From the NCBI RefSeq assembly GCF_007747445.1, contig NZ_CP036425.1, positions 3,146,175 to 3,210,174 of the forward strand: 64,000 bases of DNA, in the 5' to 3' direction. This document shows positions 10,081 through 22,028 of the stretch, one piece after another (within the stretch, counting starts at the first letter, position 1; the number at the start of each line of letters is the position of its first letter). The stretch comes from Poriferisphaera corsica (GTDB lineage Bacteria; Planctomycetota; Phycisphaerae; Phycisphaerales; Phycisphaeraceae). A model generated the notes under the pieces. It was not told where the DNA came from, searched no databases, and saw only the letters and a list, made by a program, of their open reading frames with translations. Position numbers and translations under genes: made by a program.

Positions 10081-10349
10081 TACGGTTTTCTTGATTGATT
10101 TGGATGTCCAGCTGAACTGATATTTTCCTACTGAACATTTATAACATCGGTCTAGTAATGCAAATATCATGAGCGATAATGTGGCATTTTGCCCTCCGTA
10201 TTTACCGTAATAGGGTGATAACACAGATGATAAGGCTTGTTGTTTAAGGGCGAACGTGTAGTTGTACTGCGGATGATTAGACGTTTGATCCGTTTTAATC
10301 TGTATGTGATATCACCCGAGTAATAAGACTTGCATTGACGTTTGATGAT
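10081..10349. other. Possible small transcript region
   Basis: This lies between the terminator of the DUF4126 gene and the orphan terminator. A 65-codon minus-strand frame (10167-10364) overlaps the DUF4126 terminator and is not convincing. A small minus-strand RNA ending at 10030 is conceivable. Confidence 0.25.
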
Positions 10350-10383
10350 AGAAAACACCATCAATCTGAATGATTGATGGTGT
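10350..10383 (-). terminator. Rho-independent terminator of the DUF4126 gene
   Basis: Perfect 12-bp arms ACACCATCAATC and GATTGATGGTGT with a 5-base loop are followed on the minus strand by TTTTC. Confidence 0.88.
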
Positions 10384-10423
10384 CGTTATCTACTTATTTT
10401 ATAGGGTATTTTGCGTAATGCTG

Positions 10424-11026
10424 TTATGCTGCGATAGGCGAGGCATTGGTGATCATACGTTTTGCAGCTCGACGTTTGAGGAAAAAGCGAACGATAAGGA
10501 AGAGGAGCAAGCCGACAAGTGCAGCCCCGATAGTGATCGGGAGAATGACAAGCAAGAGCGTGATGGCAAGAGACGAAGTTGTTTCAACTGTAGCAACGAC
10601 GGGGTTACCAAAGCCCGCAGTAGTTACGGATGAGAGGGCTCGCGTCACGACGGTTGCGGCTTGCGTGATACCTGCAACGGAGCCGCCGCCGATGATGGCA
10701 ACTGACCATTGGATCATGGGATGCACGTCAACTGCAAAGGAAGCTGTGGCGAGGGAGCCTGCAATAATGGCAGCGGGCGTAGCGGCGGTATCGAGCATAT
10801 TGTCGATCCACGGGACGTAATAGCCTGCGATCTCAAGGCCAGTGGCAACAGAGAAAGCGGCGATAGCGGCGGGTGAGGCGATCCAGTCCATGTTCTGTGC
10901 GATGGTGATATGGCCAGTATTGCCGGCAATGGAGAGGATGAGGAGTGGAACGAAGATGCGGAAGCCGCAGGCGGCAGCGAGGCCAAGTCCGACGATACAT
11001 CCGAGTGCCATATGTGCGAGATCCAT
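10424..11026 (-). CDS. DUF4126 family integral membrane protein
   Basis: The 200-residue protein has about five hydrophobic segments: an N-terminal GLAAACGFRIFVPLL helix, GYYVPWIDNMLDTAATPAA in the middle and a long C-terminal helix before a basic tail FFLKRRAAKR. The YYVPWIDNxLDxxxTPxA signature is diagnostic of DUF4126, a family of inner-membrane proteins without assigned function. The start is supported by AAAGGAG 7 bases upstream. It is divergent from the APC permease gene across a 286-base gap and has its own terminator. Confidence 0.85.
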   Translation of the reverse strand: MDLAHMALGCIVGLGLAAACGFRIFVPLLILSIAGNTGHITIAQNMDWIASPAAIAAFSVATGLEIAGYYVPWIDNMLDTAATPAAIIAGSLATASFAVDVHPMIQWSVAIIGGGSVAGITQAATVVTRALSSVTTAGFGNPVVATVETTSSLAITLLLVILPITIGAALVGLLLFLIVRFFLKRRAAKRMITNASPIAA

Positions 11027-11312
11027 AGGAGGGCTCCTTTAATTTACATCGGATATGCGGGGGCATACGCAATGCGTTAGCTGAGAGCATGATACAAGAG
11101 GTTTATCGACCATGGCCAGCGGGTTTGGGGTCATTTTTGCATGACGGCATTTTTGAGACGAAAGATTTGCAGATCTGAGGCATATTGAGGTGATTTGGAG
11201 TTAGTTTACCCTTAGATCGATGAATATGAGCGGCTAAACAGGGTTTTAACACTTGGCAGATGTGCGGATGTTTTGAACAATACGGGGCAATGCTCGAAAT
11301 GAAAGGCCTGCT

Positions 11313-12644
11313 GTGAGTGAATCTGAAACAAAACCGAAGCATATGTCGCTGAAACGCGTGGTGGGTTTGCCGGGTGCGGTGACGCTGGGATTGGGATCAA
11401 TGGTGGGAACGGGGGTGTATGTATCGCTGGGGTTAGCGGCAGAGCATGCAGGATTGTGGACCGCTTGGGCGGTGCTCTTGGCGGGTGGGTTGGCGATGTG
11501 CAATGGATTGTCGGCAGCACAGTTGGCGGCGGCGCATCCGGTAGCGGGCGGGACATATGAGTATGGGCGGGTTTACCTGAGCCCGTTCATTGGGTTGCTG
11601 GCGGGGGTTCTGTTTCTGATTGCGAAATCGGCATCGGCTGCAACGGCGGCGATTGCGTTTGCGAACAATCTTGGCCCGCTGCTGCTGGAGTATGGCGGGG
11701 TGCATCTGGCCGATGGCTCGGAAAGATACGCGGCGGTGGGGCTTGTTGTGGTCTTGATGGTGCTGACGCTGGCGGGACTCAAAAAATCGAATCGTGTCAA
11801 TGGGGCGCTTGTGCTGGCGATCATCGGAACGCTGGTGATGTTTGCGCTGGCGGGTATCTATGCGATAGTTAGTGGTCATGGCGTGGAGCCAGAAATTGTT
11901 GAGCAGGAGATGGTGAATGAATGGGGTGGAATGGATGGGTTATTGTTGGCAACGGCTTTGATCTTTGTGGCATATACGGGGTATGGCCGCATTGCGACGA
12001 TGGGTGAAGAGATTAAGGAGCCACGAAAAAATATTCCGGTGGCAGTGATGTTGACAGTGGGTGTGACGGCAATCATCTATCTGACGATTACGGTGGTTGC
12101 GTTACGGCTTGTGTCGGTTGATGTGTTTTACGAGGCGTCGACACAGGGTCGATCCCTTGAAGAGATTGCGCGACTAATGGATAAAGGTTGGTTAGTCACC
12201 GTGATTGGGCTAGGTGCACTGCTAGCAACAGTGTCGGTGCTGCTGAATTTGATTTTGGGTTTGTCGCGTGTTGCACTTGCGATGGCCAGGCGGGGGCATT
12301 TGCCAAGTCGATTGGCATGGCTAGATAAAAAGCAGCAAACACCTATTTATGCAGTGGTTTTTATCGCGGTGGTGGTGGGACTGCTTGCGGGATTCGCAAC
12401 AATCAAGACGGCATGGTCATTGTCGGCGCTGACGGTGTTGGTGTATTACGGGTTGACGAATATGGCGGCGTTGCGGTTGCCTCGGAAAAATCGGCTGTAT
12501 CCACGATTTATTTCGGTGTTGGGCTTGCTTGGTTGTTTTGTGTTGTCCGTGTTTATTGAGCCGGTGTATTGGATGGTGTTTGGTGGGGTGCTGGCTGTGA
12601 CGGCGGTGTGGTATGGGGTGACGAAGAAAGATCGGGCGGGTTGA
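11313..12644 (+). CDS. APC superfamily amino acid permease
   Basis: The 443-residue inner-membrane protein has about 12 transmembrane segments. The first holds the unwound LGLGSMVGTGVYVSLG motif that binds substrate in amino acid-polyamine-organocation transporters. EEIKEPRKNIPVA in the cytoplasmic loop after helix 6 is also typical. Substrate specificity cannot be read from the sequence. The start codon is GTG, with GAAAGG 11 bases upstream; an ATG ten codons later is an alternative. Its codons end mostly in G or T, unlike the C-ending codons of guaA or gatB, following the local strand composition. Confidence 0.9.
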   Translation: MSESETKPKHMSLKRVVGLPGAVTLGLGSMVGTGVYVSLGLAAEHAGLWTAWAVLLAGGLAMCNGLSAAQLAAAHPVAGGTYEYGRVYLSPFIGLLAGVLFLIAKSASAATAAIAFANNLGPLLLEYGGVHLADGSERYAAVGLVVVLMVLTLAGLKKSNRVNGALVLAIIGTLVMFALAGIYAIVSGHGVEPEIVEQEMVNEWGGMDGLLLATALIFVAYTGYGRIATMGEEIKEPRKNIPVAVMLTVGVTAIIYLTITVVALRLVSVDVFYEASTQGRSLEEIARLMDKGWLVTVIGLGALLATVSVLLNLILGLSRVALAMARRGHLPSRLAWLDKKQQTPIYAVVFIAVVVGLLAGFATIKTAWSLSALTVLVYYGLTNMAALRLPRKNRLYPRFISVLGLLGCFVLSVFIEPVYWMVFGGVLAVTAVWYGVTKKDRAG

Positions 12645-12729
12645 GCTCCCCCTAAAAAACCCACACGCAGCGCGAGTGGATTTAGAAATCAAGGTTGTGC
12701 TTGCATGCAATTGGCCGTATTTTTTCTAC

Positions 12730-12759
12730 ACACCCCCGCACCGGAGGTGCGGGGCTTGA
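12730..12759 (+). repeat. REP-like hairpin repeat, copy 1
   Basis: A 9-bp perfect stem CCCCGCACC / GGTGCGGGG with loop GGA is flanked by ACAC on the left and CTTGA on the right. The same framework occurs at 51.7, 56.2 and 58.1 kb with compensating stem changes. Confidence 0.75.
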
Positions 12760-12809
12760 TCATAAGATTTATGTTTTGTGGGTAGATCTAAGCTGTCGTC
12801 TATACGTAT

Positions 12810-13280
12810 TCAGCGGACGCGGACTTTGACAACAATTTTTTGAACTTCACCTTTGTCGCCCACAGCGATGCAGGGTTTGTGTACGTCCCAAGGCATGAAG
12901 ACGGCGAAATCACCTTCATTTAAAGTGATTTCTGTGCCAGAACCGAGGCCGGTGTAAAATGCGATGTCGCGATCTGGATCGTACACTTCTTCAATCTGAA
13001 CGTCTTCGTGGCGGCTGACGCCGATGCGTTCGGTGCCTTTGACGATGTACTGGATGTCGGCGTATTGCTGATGAGATTCCCAGCGAGCATCGGCATGATC
13101 TTTGGTGGTATAGGTATCGAAATTGGCAAAGTCGTCGCCATGATCGTCTTCGCCTGAGATTTCGTTGCGCCCGGGGTTGAGGTTGCTGATATCGACTTCA
13201 CGAAGAAATTTGAAGCCACGGATGAGTCCTTCAAAGAGGAGGCCGTACTTGTTTGCGTTTTTGAGTTTATCAAAGATCAT
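12810..13280 (-). CDS. YhcH/YjgK/YiaL (TabA/EbgC) family protein
   Basis: This 156-residue cupin-like protein has the family core: ARWESHQQYADIQYIVKGTERIG, then GDFAVFMPWDVHKPCIA with the His and Glu residues that bind metal in crystal structures. Studied relatives affect biofilm formation (TabA) or are linked to sialic acid or galactoside use (NanQ, EbgC), but no single reaction covers the family. A purine-rich GGAG sits 6 bases before the ATG. It is flanked by a Y-family polymerase gene on the same strand with no clear functional link. Confidence 0.88.
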   Translation of the reverse strand: MIFDKLKNANKYGLLFEGLIRGFKFLREVDISNLNPGRNEISGEDDHGDDFANFDTYTTKDHADARWESHQQYADIQYIVKGTERIGVSRHEDVQIEEVYDPDRDIAFYTGLGSGTEITLNEGDFAVFMPWDVHKPCIAVGDKGEVQKIVVKVRVR

Positions 13281-13367
13281 TTTCCACTCCTTGGCTTAAA
13301 ACGTGATTATGCTTTTATTTTAGCATAATTAGTATCTAACCGCTGAATAGTTGGGGCTAATTGCATA

Positions 13368-14633
13368 TTAGGTTCTTTTGCGTTTACGTTGCGGGCGTGG
13401 GCCGGTGGGGCGGATGTCGAACTCGTCGAGTTCGGGAATTTGAGTGAATGATACGCGTGTGGGCGCGGTTTTTTGTGCGCCGAACATGGGTGCGAGATAG
13501 ACGGTGTGGTGGCCGTATTTGTCGTCGATTTTATCCATGATGGCAGCAAGGGCGTCGAGTTTTTCTTGTTTTTGGAAAAGCGGGAGTGTGGTGCTTTGCT
13601 GGTTGGTAAGATCGACGAGCTCGATGGCGACTTTGAAGGGGCGGCCGCCGGTACGTTTGGGCCAGGCCTCGGCGAAGGCACGGACCATGGTGAGGGTGTC
13701 ACGACATGAGCCGAGGGAAACGCGGTGCTTCCAACGAGGTTCTTCGAGGTAATAGATTTTAATCCACATGTGGTTGGCGGTGTATTTCATGGTGCGAAGA
13801 CGGGCGGCGGCTTTGTGGATCATGCGGACACAGACGGCGTAGGCGCCTTGATCGGTCCGGAGATCGGGGGGCAGGACGTGAGAGTGGCTGACGGTGCGGC
13901 GATGAGTGGGACGTGAGGGGAGGTCTTGGCCGCGGAGTTGGCTCCACCAGATGGAACCGTGGACTTTGGAACCCCATACTTTTGAGAGCAGATGTTCATC
14001 ACATTCGCAAAGTTGCTTGACGGTGCGGATGTTGTAGGAATGGAGGCGGCGTTCCATGGCTTTACCGATGCCAGTGAGGTCACGGAGTTCGAATTTGTGA
14101 AGCTTTTGAGGAAGATCAGAGCAATCGATGACGGTGAGGCCGTCAGGTTTTTTGAATTCGGTAGCGATTTTGGCAAGCCAAATGTTGGGGCCGATGCCGA
14201 TGGAGCAACGGACGAATGGGCCAATATCTTTGGCAATACGTGCTTTAATGAGGTAGCCGAGATTGATGGCGCTTTTTGTTTCGCGCTCTGTGCCGAGCAG
14301 TTTGCCGTACATTTCGTCGATGGAGCAGACTTGATCGACGTGAAGGCAAGATTCGACGGCTTCGACAATGCGGTGGTGATATTCGACGTAGATTTTGGGG
14401 CGAGCTAGGACGAATTGGATGTCGGGACAGAGTTGCCGTGCTTCGCGGACACCTGTGCCGGTTTTGATGCCGAAACGTTTGGCTTCGTAACTGGCGGCAA
14501 TACAGCAGGTGGTTTCGCAATCGGTGGGAATAACACCGATGGGTTTACTGCGGAGGAGCCCCTGCTCTTGCTGCTCGACGGAGGCGAAGAAGCTGTTCAT
14601 GTCGATGAATATGTATCGGAGGGAGTGGGCCAT
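13368..14633 (-). CDS. Y-family (DinB/UmuC-like) DNA polymerase
   Basis: The 421-residue protein is a translesion polymerase that copies past damaged bases. It has the palm motif YIFIDMNSFFASVEQ with metal-binding Asp11, and SIDEMYG with Asp106/Glu107, the other catalytic acids. The FGIKTG fingers motif and a helix-hairpin-helix (LRDLTGIGKAMERRL) in the thumb follow. The C-terminal half (little-finger domain) is divergent and ends in a basic tail RPQRKRKRT rather than a clear beta-clamp motif. It resembles the planctomycete UmuC-like branch more than DinB. The ATG at 14633 was chosen; a TTG 8 codons upstream is possible. No LexA box is evident. Confidence 0.87.
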   Translation of the reverse strand: MAHSLRYIFIDMNSFFASVEQQEQGLLRSKPIGVIPTDCETTCCIAASYEAKRFGIKTGTGVREARQLCPDIQFVLARPKIYVEYHHRIVEAVESCLHVDQVCSIDEMYGKLLGTERETKSAINLGYLIKARIAKDIGPFVRCSIGIGPNIWLAKIATEFKKPDGLTVIDCSDLPQKLHKFELRDLTGIGKAMERRLHSYNIRTVKQLCECDEHLLSKVWGSKVHGSIWWSQLRGQDLPSRPTHRRTVSHSHVLPPDLRTDQGAYAVCVRMIHKAAARLRTMKYTANHMWIKIYYLEEPRWKHRVSLGSCRDTLTMVRAFAEAWPKRTGGRPFKVAIELVDLTNQQSTTLPLFQKQEKLDALAAIMDKIDDKYGHHTVYLAPMFGAQKTAPTRVSFTQIPELDEFDIRPTGPRPQRKRKRT

Positions 14634-14657
14634 GCGTGGGGATACCGTTTCATGCAA

Positions 14658-14924
14658 GCTTTTTGTTTTTTGATAGTTACGTCAGGCATCCGTGCATGGT
14701 CAGTAGAAAGGAAAGCGAGTGAAAGCGGATTTGAGGCGGTAAGTTGATGAACCGACCATATACCTAACATTACCCAAATATCGACGTAAATCAAGCTAGG
14801 GCTGAACATAAAATGGGTGTGAAGAAGATGTGCAGTGCCAGGGTTGTGTCACTGGTGCGAAAATGAATCGACGAAATTGGCTGAGAGATGATTAACAGAG
14901 GGAAGGATGAGGGGGATAAGGGAT
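14658..14924. other. Intergenic, nothing identified
   Basis: It lies between two minus-strand genes. No hairpin, repeat or convincing reading frame is visible. Confidence 0.4.
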
Positions 14925-15287
14925 TTAGTATTCGACGAAGGTGAGGATATTGCCGGAAGGGTCGGAGACGTGGGCCATGTTGCCGCCCCAGTCTTGCTCG
15001 GTGGGTTCGGCGACGATGCAATCGGGATCAAAGGCGCGGAGGGTGTCGCAGGTTTGATTGAGGTTTTCGGTGTGAAGAGAGTAGCCGGTGAATCGGCCGA
15101 CGAGATCGGCTTCTTCGGTGCTGGACATATCGACGGTTTCGAGGATCAGGTTAATGTCGCCGGGACGGTAGACGAGGTAGCCTTGGTCTTCACCGTCGGC
15201 AACGCATTCGAGGCCGAGGGCTTTTTCGTAGAAGATGCGAGAGTTGTGGAAGTCTTTGACGAAAATGCGGATGCTGTCGATGCGCAT
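14925..15287 (-). CDS. VOC (glyoxalase/bleomycin resistance) superfamily protein
   Basis: The 120-residue single-module protein has the vicinal-oxygen-chelate beta-alpha-beta-beta-beta pattern. It starts DSIRIFVKDFHNSRIFYEKALGLE and ends with DPSGNILTFVEY, whose final Glu is the usual metal ligand. The second half contains DWGGNMAHVSDPSGN, as in lactoylglutathione lyase-like proteins. Substrate and metal cannot be deduced. AGGAG 8 bases upstream fixes the ATG. Confidence 0.85.
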   Translation of the reverse strand: MRIDSIRIFVKDFHNSRIFYEKALGLECVADGEDQGYLVYRPGDINLILETVDMSSTEEADLVGRFTGYSLHTENLNQTCDTLRAFDPDCIVAEPTEQDWGGNMAHVSDPSGNILTFVEY

Positions 15288-15392
15288 ATGGGTGGCTCCT
15301 CGGATGGGGTTATGAACAACCGTCTTAGGTTCAATGCATATCAGCGTAACAGAGGAGGCTGGTTATGGATGCGCTGGATTTCAGCAATACAT

Positions 15393-15641
15393 TTATCTCA
15401 TATAACATTGATTGATAAATTGTATTACTTGATCTAATTTGTCTTGCTCAAAACCTAAACGATTTAAAGATATTTGGTTTTCAATCAAAACTTGTTTAAT
15501 ACCACCCAATATCTCCAAACCCGACCCTCCTAATTTCATTGCATTCTCTAAGTCTTTGGCAATCGTATCGTGCTTCTGAGTCTTGCACACACTGATTGTG
15601 TCATTCACATATTGATATACATTATCAGCGGTCCAAATCAT
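15393..15641 (-). CDS. Small hypothetical protein
   Basis: The 82-residue soluble protein is mostly helical, with AxDLENAMKLGGSGLEILGGI in the centre. I do not recognise it. AGGTG 6 bases before the ATG at 15641 favours that start over one five codons upstream. It is AT-rich compared with its neighbours and lies just beyond the rRNA operon terminator on the same strand. Confidence 0.45.
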   Translation of the reverse strand: MIWTADNVYQYVNDTISVCKTQKHDTIAKDLENAMKLGGSGLEILGGIKQVLIENQISLNRLGFEQDKLDQVIQFINQCYMR

Positions 15642-15750
15642 AAGTTCACCTACCAATACAAGTGGGTACCAATATATTGAGAATTAGCTCAATCACACAA
15701 TTTTCAAATTACAAACTATCATTTAGATTTGCCACTATTAATGTGCGCAT

Positions 15751-15785
15751 AAAAAGAGCCTCTCAAGGTTTACCTTAAGAGGCTC
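15751..15785 (-). terminator. Terminator of the 23S-5S rRNA operon
   Basis: On the minus strand GAGCCTCT and AGAGGCTC form an 8-bp stem followed by TTTTTATG, directly after the 5S rRNA end. Confidence 0.88.
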
Positions 15786-15790
15786 ATAAA

Positions 15791-15899
<109 letters not shown>

Positions 15900-16129
15900 A
15901 GGGCTGAGTCGCCTTTCGGCGAAACAGTCCACGGTTCTAATGTGGACGGTCAGTCTGTCAAATGTAGACCCTAATTTTTAAGAAAAATCTCAAAGGTGCC
16001 TGAATCAGGTGGGTTGGGGGAACCTGACCCAGGCGTTAGGGGTCTGTGCTGTCAAGATGAAATCTGTGAAAAATCTAGAAGATGCATCCTGACCAGTGAT
16101 CGTGTTAGCGATCGTTGGTCGGAATGAGT

Positions 16130-18972
<2,843 letters not shown>

Positions 18973-19430
18973 TCCGACCAAAGATCGATGTGATCGATCA
19001 TCAGTCATAAAAAATTAAGATGCATTATCTAAGAATTTTCGACAGATTGTTATTTCTATTTCTCGGTACAGCACAGTTATACATTTGGGTTGTATAACTG
19101 ACCTATCCACTTTTCAAAGAACTACTAAGCTCGAACCAACTAGGTTGATTCTTACTCTCGCCTGCCGCTGCAGGTGGTTGACACTTAGTGTTTTAAGTGG
19201 CTGCCACTCGAAGCGGGGTGAGAATTTTAACTTTGTTTTCAGTTTTGTCAAGCTCTTGTCTTCGTTGTGGAAAACAAGGTTTTGAACGGAAGTGCTTATT
19301 TCAGCAGGGGATACTGACTTGTCACTTCGTTTTCAGCGGGCTTGCCAGTCGCGTTTGCGTTTGGTGTTGCTCACTGAGGAGATGCGTAAGTTTACGGATC
19401 CCCAGCCCCCTGTCAAACCTGTTGGCTTCT
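18973..19430 (-). promoter_or_regulatory. Leader and promoter region of the 23S-5S operon
   Basis: Two minus-strand promoters have ideal -35 boxes and identical 16-base spacing. The upstream one has TTGACA (19411-19416) and TAAACT (19389-19394); the downstream one has TTGACA (19246-19251) and TAAAAT (19224-19229). Closer to the 23S start, a boxA-like GTTCTTTGAAAAGT (19109-19124, minus strand) resembles antitermination sites in rRNA spacers. The arrangement mirrors the P1-P2 organisation of complete rRNA operons, although the 16S is absent. Confidence 0.6.
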
Positions 19431-20054
19431 CCGGGAGCTGCAAGTCAATGTTTTTTTTACGTAAAATCGCTAAACAATTAAAAACAATAGACTTAACCAT
19501 TTTCCACATTTTTCATTAATCCACAGGGACTCGTCCAATAACCTTGTTGGTATGTGAATTACCGGATCATACGCCACATCATTTTGCATGAGCAGCCATT
19601 CGGATTATTTGCGATTCATCGAAATATGGAGTGAAACCAGACTTCTCTAGTTGCCACTGCCCTGCCCCACCGACTTTAGATGTCACGAATGTCATGTTCG
19701 AAGCTTTGTAAATCTATTTGAGTTACCACGATTGACTGTCGAATCTTCATCGAACAAGCCGTCGCTATGCGCATAACTACCTCGACGATGTCTGTAATGA
19801 TCATCACCGGCATGCATACCAATCAAAAATTGGAGACTTGATTGATGGCCGACTGCTGAAATTTCTCTTCTACAAGAGACACGAAACGAACTGCATGACA
19901 AATGGTTATGCACGAATATCCCCAATACTGATCCGAAAGCATGCGAAAGCGATAGAATTTGCTAAACTATCCTGCGTTCAAGCGAGGCAACAAATTATGT
20001 TGCCAGCGAAACCATACAACTAAAGAACGAAAAGTCATTCGACAGAATCCCCAC
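19431..20054. other. Gene-free stretch between rRNA leader and tRNA-Ser
   Basis: Only short reading frames without recognisable domains are present. A run of eight T at 19451-19458 follows a GC-rich patch but no clear stem. I see no 16S fragment, tRNA or mobile element in it. Confidence 0.45.
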
Positions 20055-20141
20055 GGTGGGGTGCCAGAGCGGTCGAATGGACCGGTTTTGAAAACCGGCG
20101 TACACTTCGGTGTACCGTGGGTTCGAATCCCACCCCCACCG
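20055..20141 (+). tRNA. tRNA-Ser (anticodon TGA)
   Basis: The 87-base gene has the acceptor arms GGTGGGG / CCCCACC, the anticodon stem CCGGT / ACCGG around TTTGAAA (anticodon TGA, decoding UCA), the long variable arm GTACACTTCGGTGTAC typical of class II tRNAs, and the T arm GTGGGTTCGAATCCCAC. The discriminator base is G and CCA is not encoded. Confidence 0.95.
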
Positions 20142-20147
20142 CTTATT

Positions 20148-20179
20148 AAACCTCTTGCAGAGACTGCTGGAGGTTTTTT
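20148..20179 (+). terminator. Rho-independent terminator after tRNA-Ser
   Basis: The arms AAACCTC / GAGGTTT with a 15-base loop are followed by TTTTTA, six bases after the tRNA. Confidence 0.82.
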
Positions 20180-20243
20180 AATATCTATATCGGTATCAAA
20201 CCTAGTTCGACGCATTATGTGACTATATACAGCAAGGGTAAGC

Positions 20244-20743
20244 ATGAGCCGCATTCAGCATCTCATTCTCATGGGTATTAGTGGCTGTTGCAAAACTGAG
20301 ATCGGTAATCAACTTGCAAGTTACATTAGATACTTATTTGTTGAAGGCGAGCAAATCACTCTACGAGTAATATTGAAAAGATATGCTTGGCCAGCCAACA
20401 GTGACTGCAGATCGTACCCATGGCCGCATTGTCTTAATGAATCATTGTTGACATATGAAAGTACGAATACACCAATAATTCTTACGTGATCAGCATAAAA
20501 ACGTGGCTATCAAAAAATTTTGTCTTCTCGCCTAAAAACCAAGCCGTGATTTGTTTACATCACGATCAATAAGCGAACTGTTCGTACACATTTGAGCAAA
20601 GAAAAAAACACTTTATGCCAATCGCATTGATTCGGTCACAAATTCAATCTCTTGAATCGTTCACATCTGAAGAAGCTTTATACACCGACGTTGAGAATAC
20701 GATTGGTACTATCATCAAGCACATCATTTTCGATCTAAGCTAG
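20244..20743 (+). pseudogene. gntK: Degraded gluconokinase (GntK family)
   Basis: The first frame reads MSRIQHLILMGISGC then CKTEIGNQLASYIRYLFVEG, a gluconokinase P-loop start in which the GxGK glycine has become Cys. Further on, residues like the ADR and PWPHCLNES segment (family: LTDADRxPWL) are split between frames. At 20590-20743 a different frame gives EQRKKHFMPIALIRSQIQSL and then ESFTSEEALYTDVENTIGTI, a clear match to the C-terminal HFMPxxLLxSQFxxLE motif and the terminal Val/Asp segment, ending in a stop. An in-frame stop and at least two frameshifts separate the pieces. Length and motif spacing fit a once-complete gene of about 165 codons. No intact copy is visible in the window. Confidence 0.8.
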
Positions 20744-20867
20744 AGTATTTCGCTACAGTATGTCATACCTGGATCTTGATCTCTTTTAATTTTGTTGCAC
20801 AACAAACGATGGGAAGTTGCACGGCATTCACTGCAATTGATAACTTATCTATAGAAAACATTTGTAA

Positions 20868-20894
20868 TAAATAAACGGACTGAATATTCAGCCC
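20868..20894 (-). terminator. Probable terminator of the peptide transporter operon
   Basis: On the minus strand a short stem formed by GGGCTGA and TCAGTCC is followed by GTTTATTTATT. It lies 30 bases after the last gene of the operon. The stem is short and imperfect. Confidence 0.5.
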
Positions 20895-20922
20895 GCTGGT
20901 ATCTTGAATCACAAATCGTAAT

Positions 20923-22005
20923 TTAGCGAGCCATCACGCGACGATAACGCAATCCGGGCTGAGAAGGCTGAATTGGATTGCCTGATGCTGGCGTACATAA
21001 CACCCAATGTTCGGGCTCGACTTCATAAAGACGTGCATCTTTACCTCCGTAGCCAATCTCAGGATCAGGTGTGGTAACATGCGGCTCGACGTGGTAGCCA
21101 GCAGGGAAATCTTCCGGAATTGTTGCGCCATCAACAACAGTCGGTAAGCGATGAACACTTTGGCCAAGTACGGGCATAGATTTGAGCAAGCCACGGGTAT
21201 ATGGGTGGAGCGGACGCTCGAAAATATTCTCGACAGTTGCGAATTCGAGTACGCGGCCTGCATACATCACCGCAACAACGTCTGCGTTTTCAGCTACAAC
21301 ACCAAGGTCATGAGTGATAAGCATGATGGACATATCTTGCGTATCTTGAAGGTGTCGAAGTAATTCGAGGATCTGAGCTTGAATCGTCACATCAAGGGCT
21401 GTGGTGGGCTCATCTGCTAGTAGTAGCTTGGGTTCGCAAGCGAGAGCCATAGCGATCATAACACGTTGCCGCATACCGCCTGAGAGCTGGTGCGGGTACT
21501 CTTTGAGACGTGACGCGGGGTCAGCAATACCTACATCTGAGAGGGCTTTAATCGCTATCTCTATGGATTGTGCCCGATCAACGGTGCGGTGAAGTCGGAC
21601 GGCTTCTATGATCTGCTCCCCAATCGTATAGACGGGGTTGAGGCTGGTCATCGGCTCCTGAAAGATCATGGCGATTTGATTACCACGCACTGTCTGCATT
21701 TGCTTTTCGTTGTAATCAAGCAAGTTTTCTACGGGCACATTGGGATCAGGTTGCCAAAGGATTTTCCCATGCTCATATTTACCGGGAGGCGTGGGGATGA
21801 TTTGCAGGATTGACATTGCTGAAACACTCTTACCGCTGCCGGATTCACCGACGACGGCAAGTGTTTGGCGCGGGTAAATCGTAAGATTCACATTGTTCAC
21901 AGCAAAATTGCGCTTCTTGCCCTGCCCCGGAAAACTGACCGACAGTTGTTCGATCTGCATGATCGGGTCAAGCTGATTTTGATTTTTTGCGGTATCGTTA
22001 CTCAT
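20923..22005 (-). CDS. ABC transporter ATP-binding protein, peptide/nickel type (OppD/DppD-like)
   Basis: This 360-residue cytoplasmic ATPase powers the transporter encoded just upstream. It has Walker A GESGSGKS (53-60), the Q-loop in FQEPMTSLNP, the signature LSGGMRQR, Walker B LLLADEPTTALD and the H-loop LITHDLGV. The C-terminal oligopeptide/dipeptide extension ends in an LCTPASGNPI-like segment with a single Cys rather than the iron-sulfur cysteine set of some DppD proteins. It is the last gene of the operon. No second ATPase (OppF/DppF) is adjacent, so this one probably forms a homodimer or pairs with a partner encoded elsewhere. Confidence 0.92.
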   Translation of the reverse strand: MSNDTAKNQNQLDPIMQIEQLSVSFPGQGKKRNFAVNNVNLTIYPRQTLAVVGESGSGKSVSAMSILQIIPTPPGKYEHGKILWQPDPNVPVENLLDYNEKQMQTVRGNQIAMIFQEPMTSLNPVYTIGEQIIEAVRLHRTVDRAQSIEIAIKALSDVGIADPASRLKEYPHQLSGGMRQRVMIAMALACEPKLLLADEPTTALDVTIQAQILELLRHLQDTQDMSIMLITHDLGVVAENADVVAVMYAGRVLEFATVENIFERPLHPYTRGLLKSMPVLGQSVHRLPTVVDGATIPEDFPAGYHVEPHVTTPDPEIGYGGKDARLYEVEPEHWVLCTPASGNPIQPSQPGLRYRRVMAR

Positions 22006-22028
22006 TCTGAATCCTTTAGCGGATCTGG

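Noticed and set aside
10167-10364. 65-codon minus-strand open frame
   Set aside because: It starts inside the terminator of the DUF4126 gene and shows no protein-like pattern.
12648-12680. Possible terminator hairpin after the APC permease gene
   Set aside because: The arms AACCCAC and GTGGATT pair imperfectly and the plus strand has no T tract.
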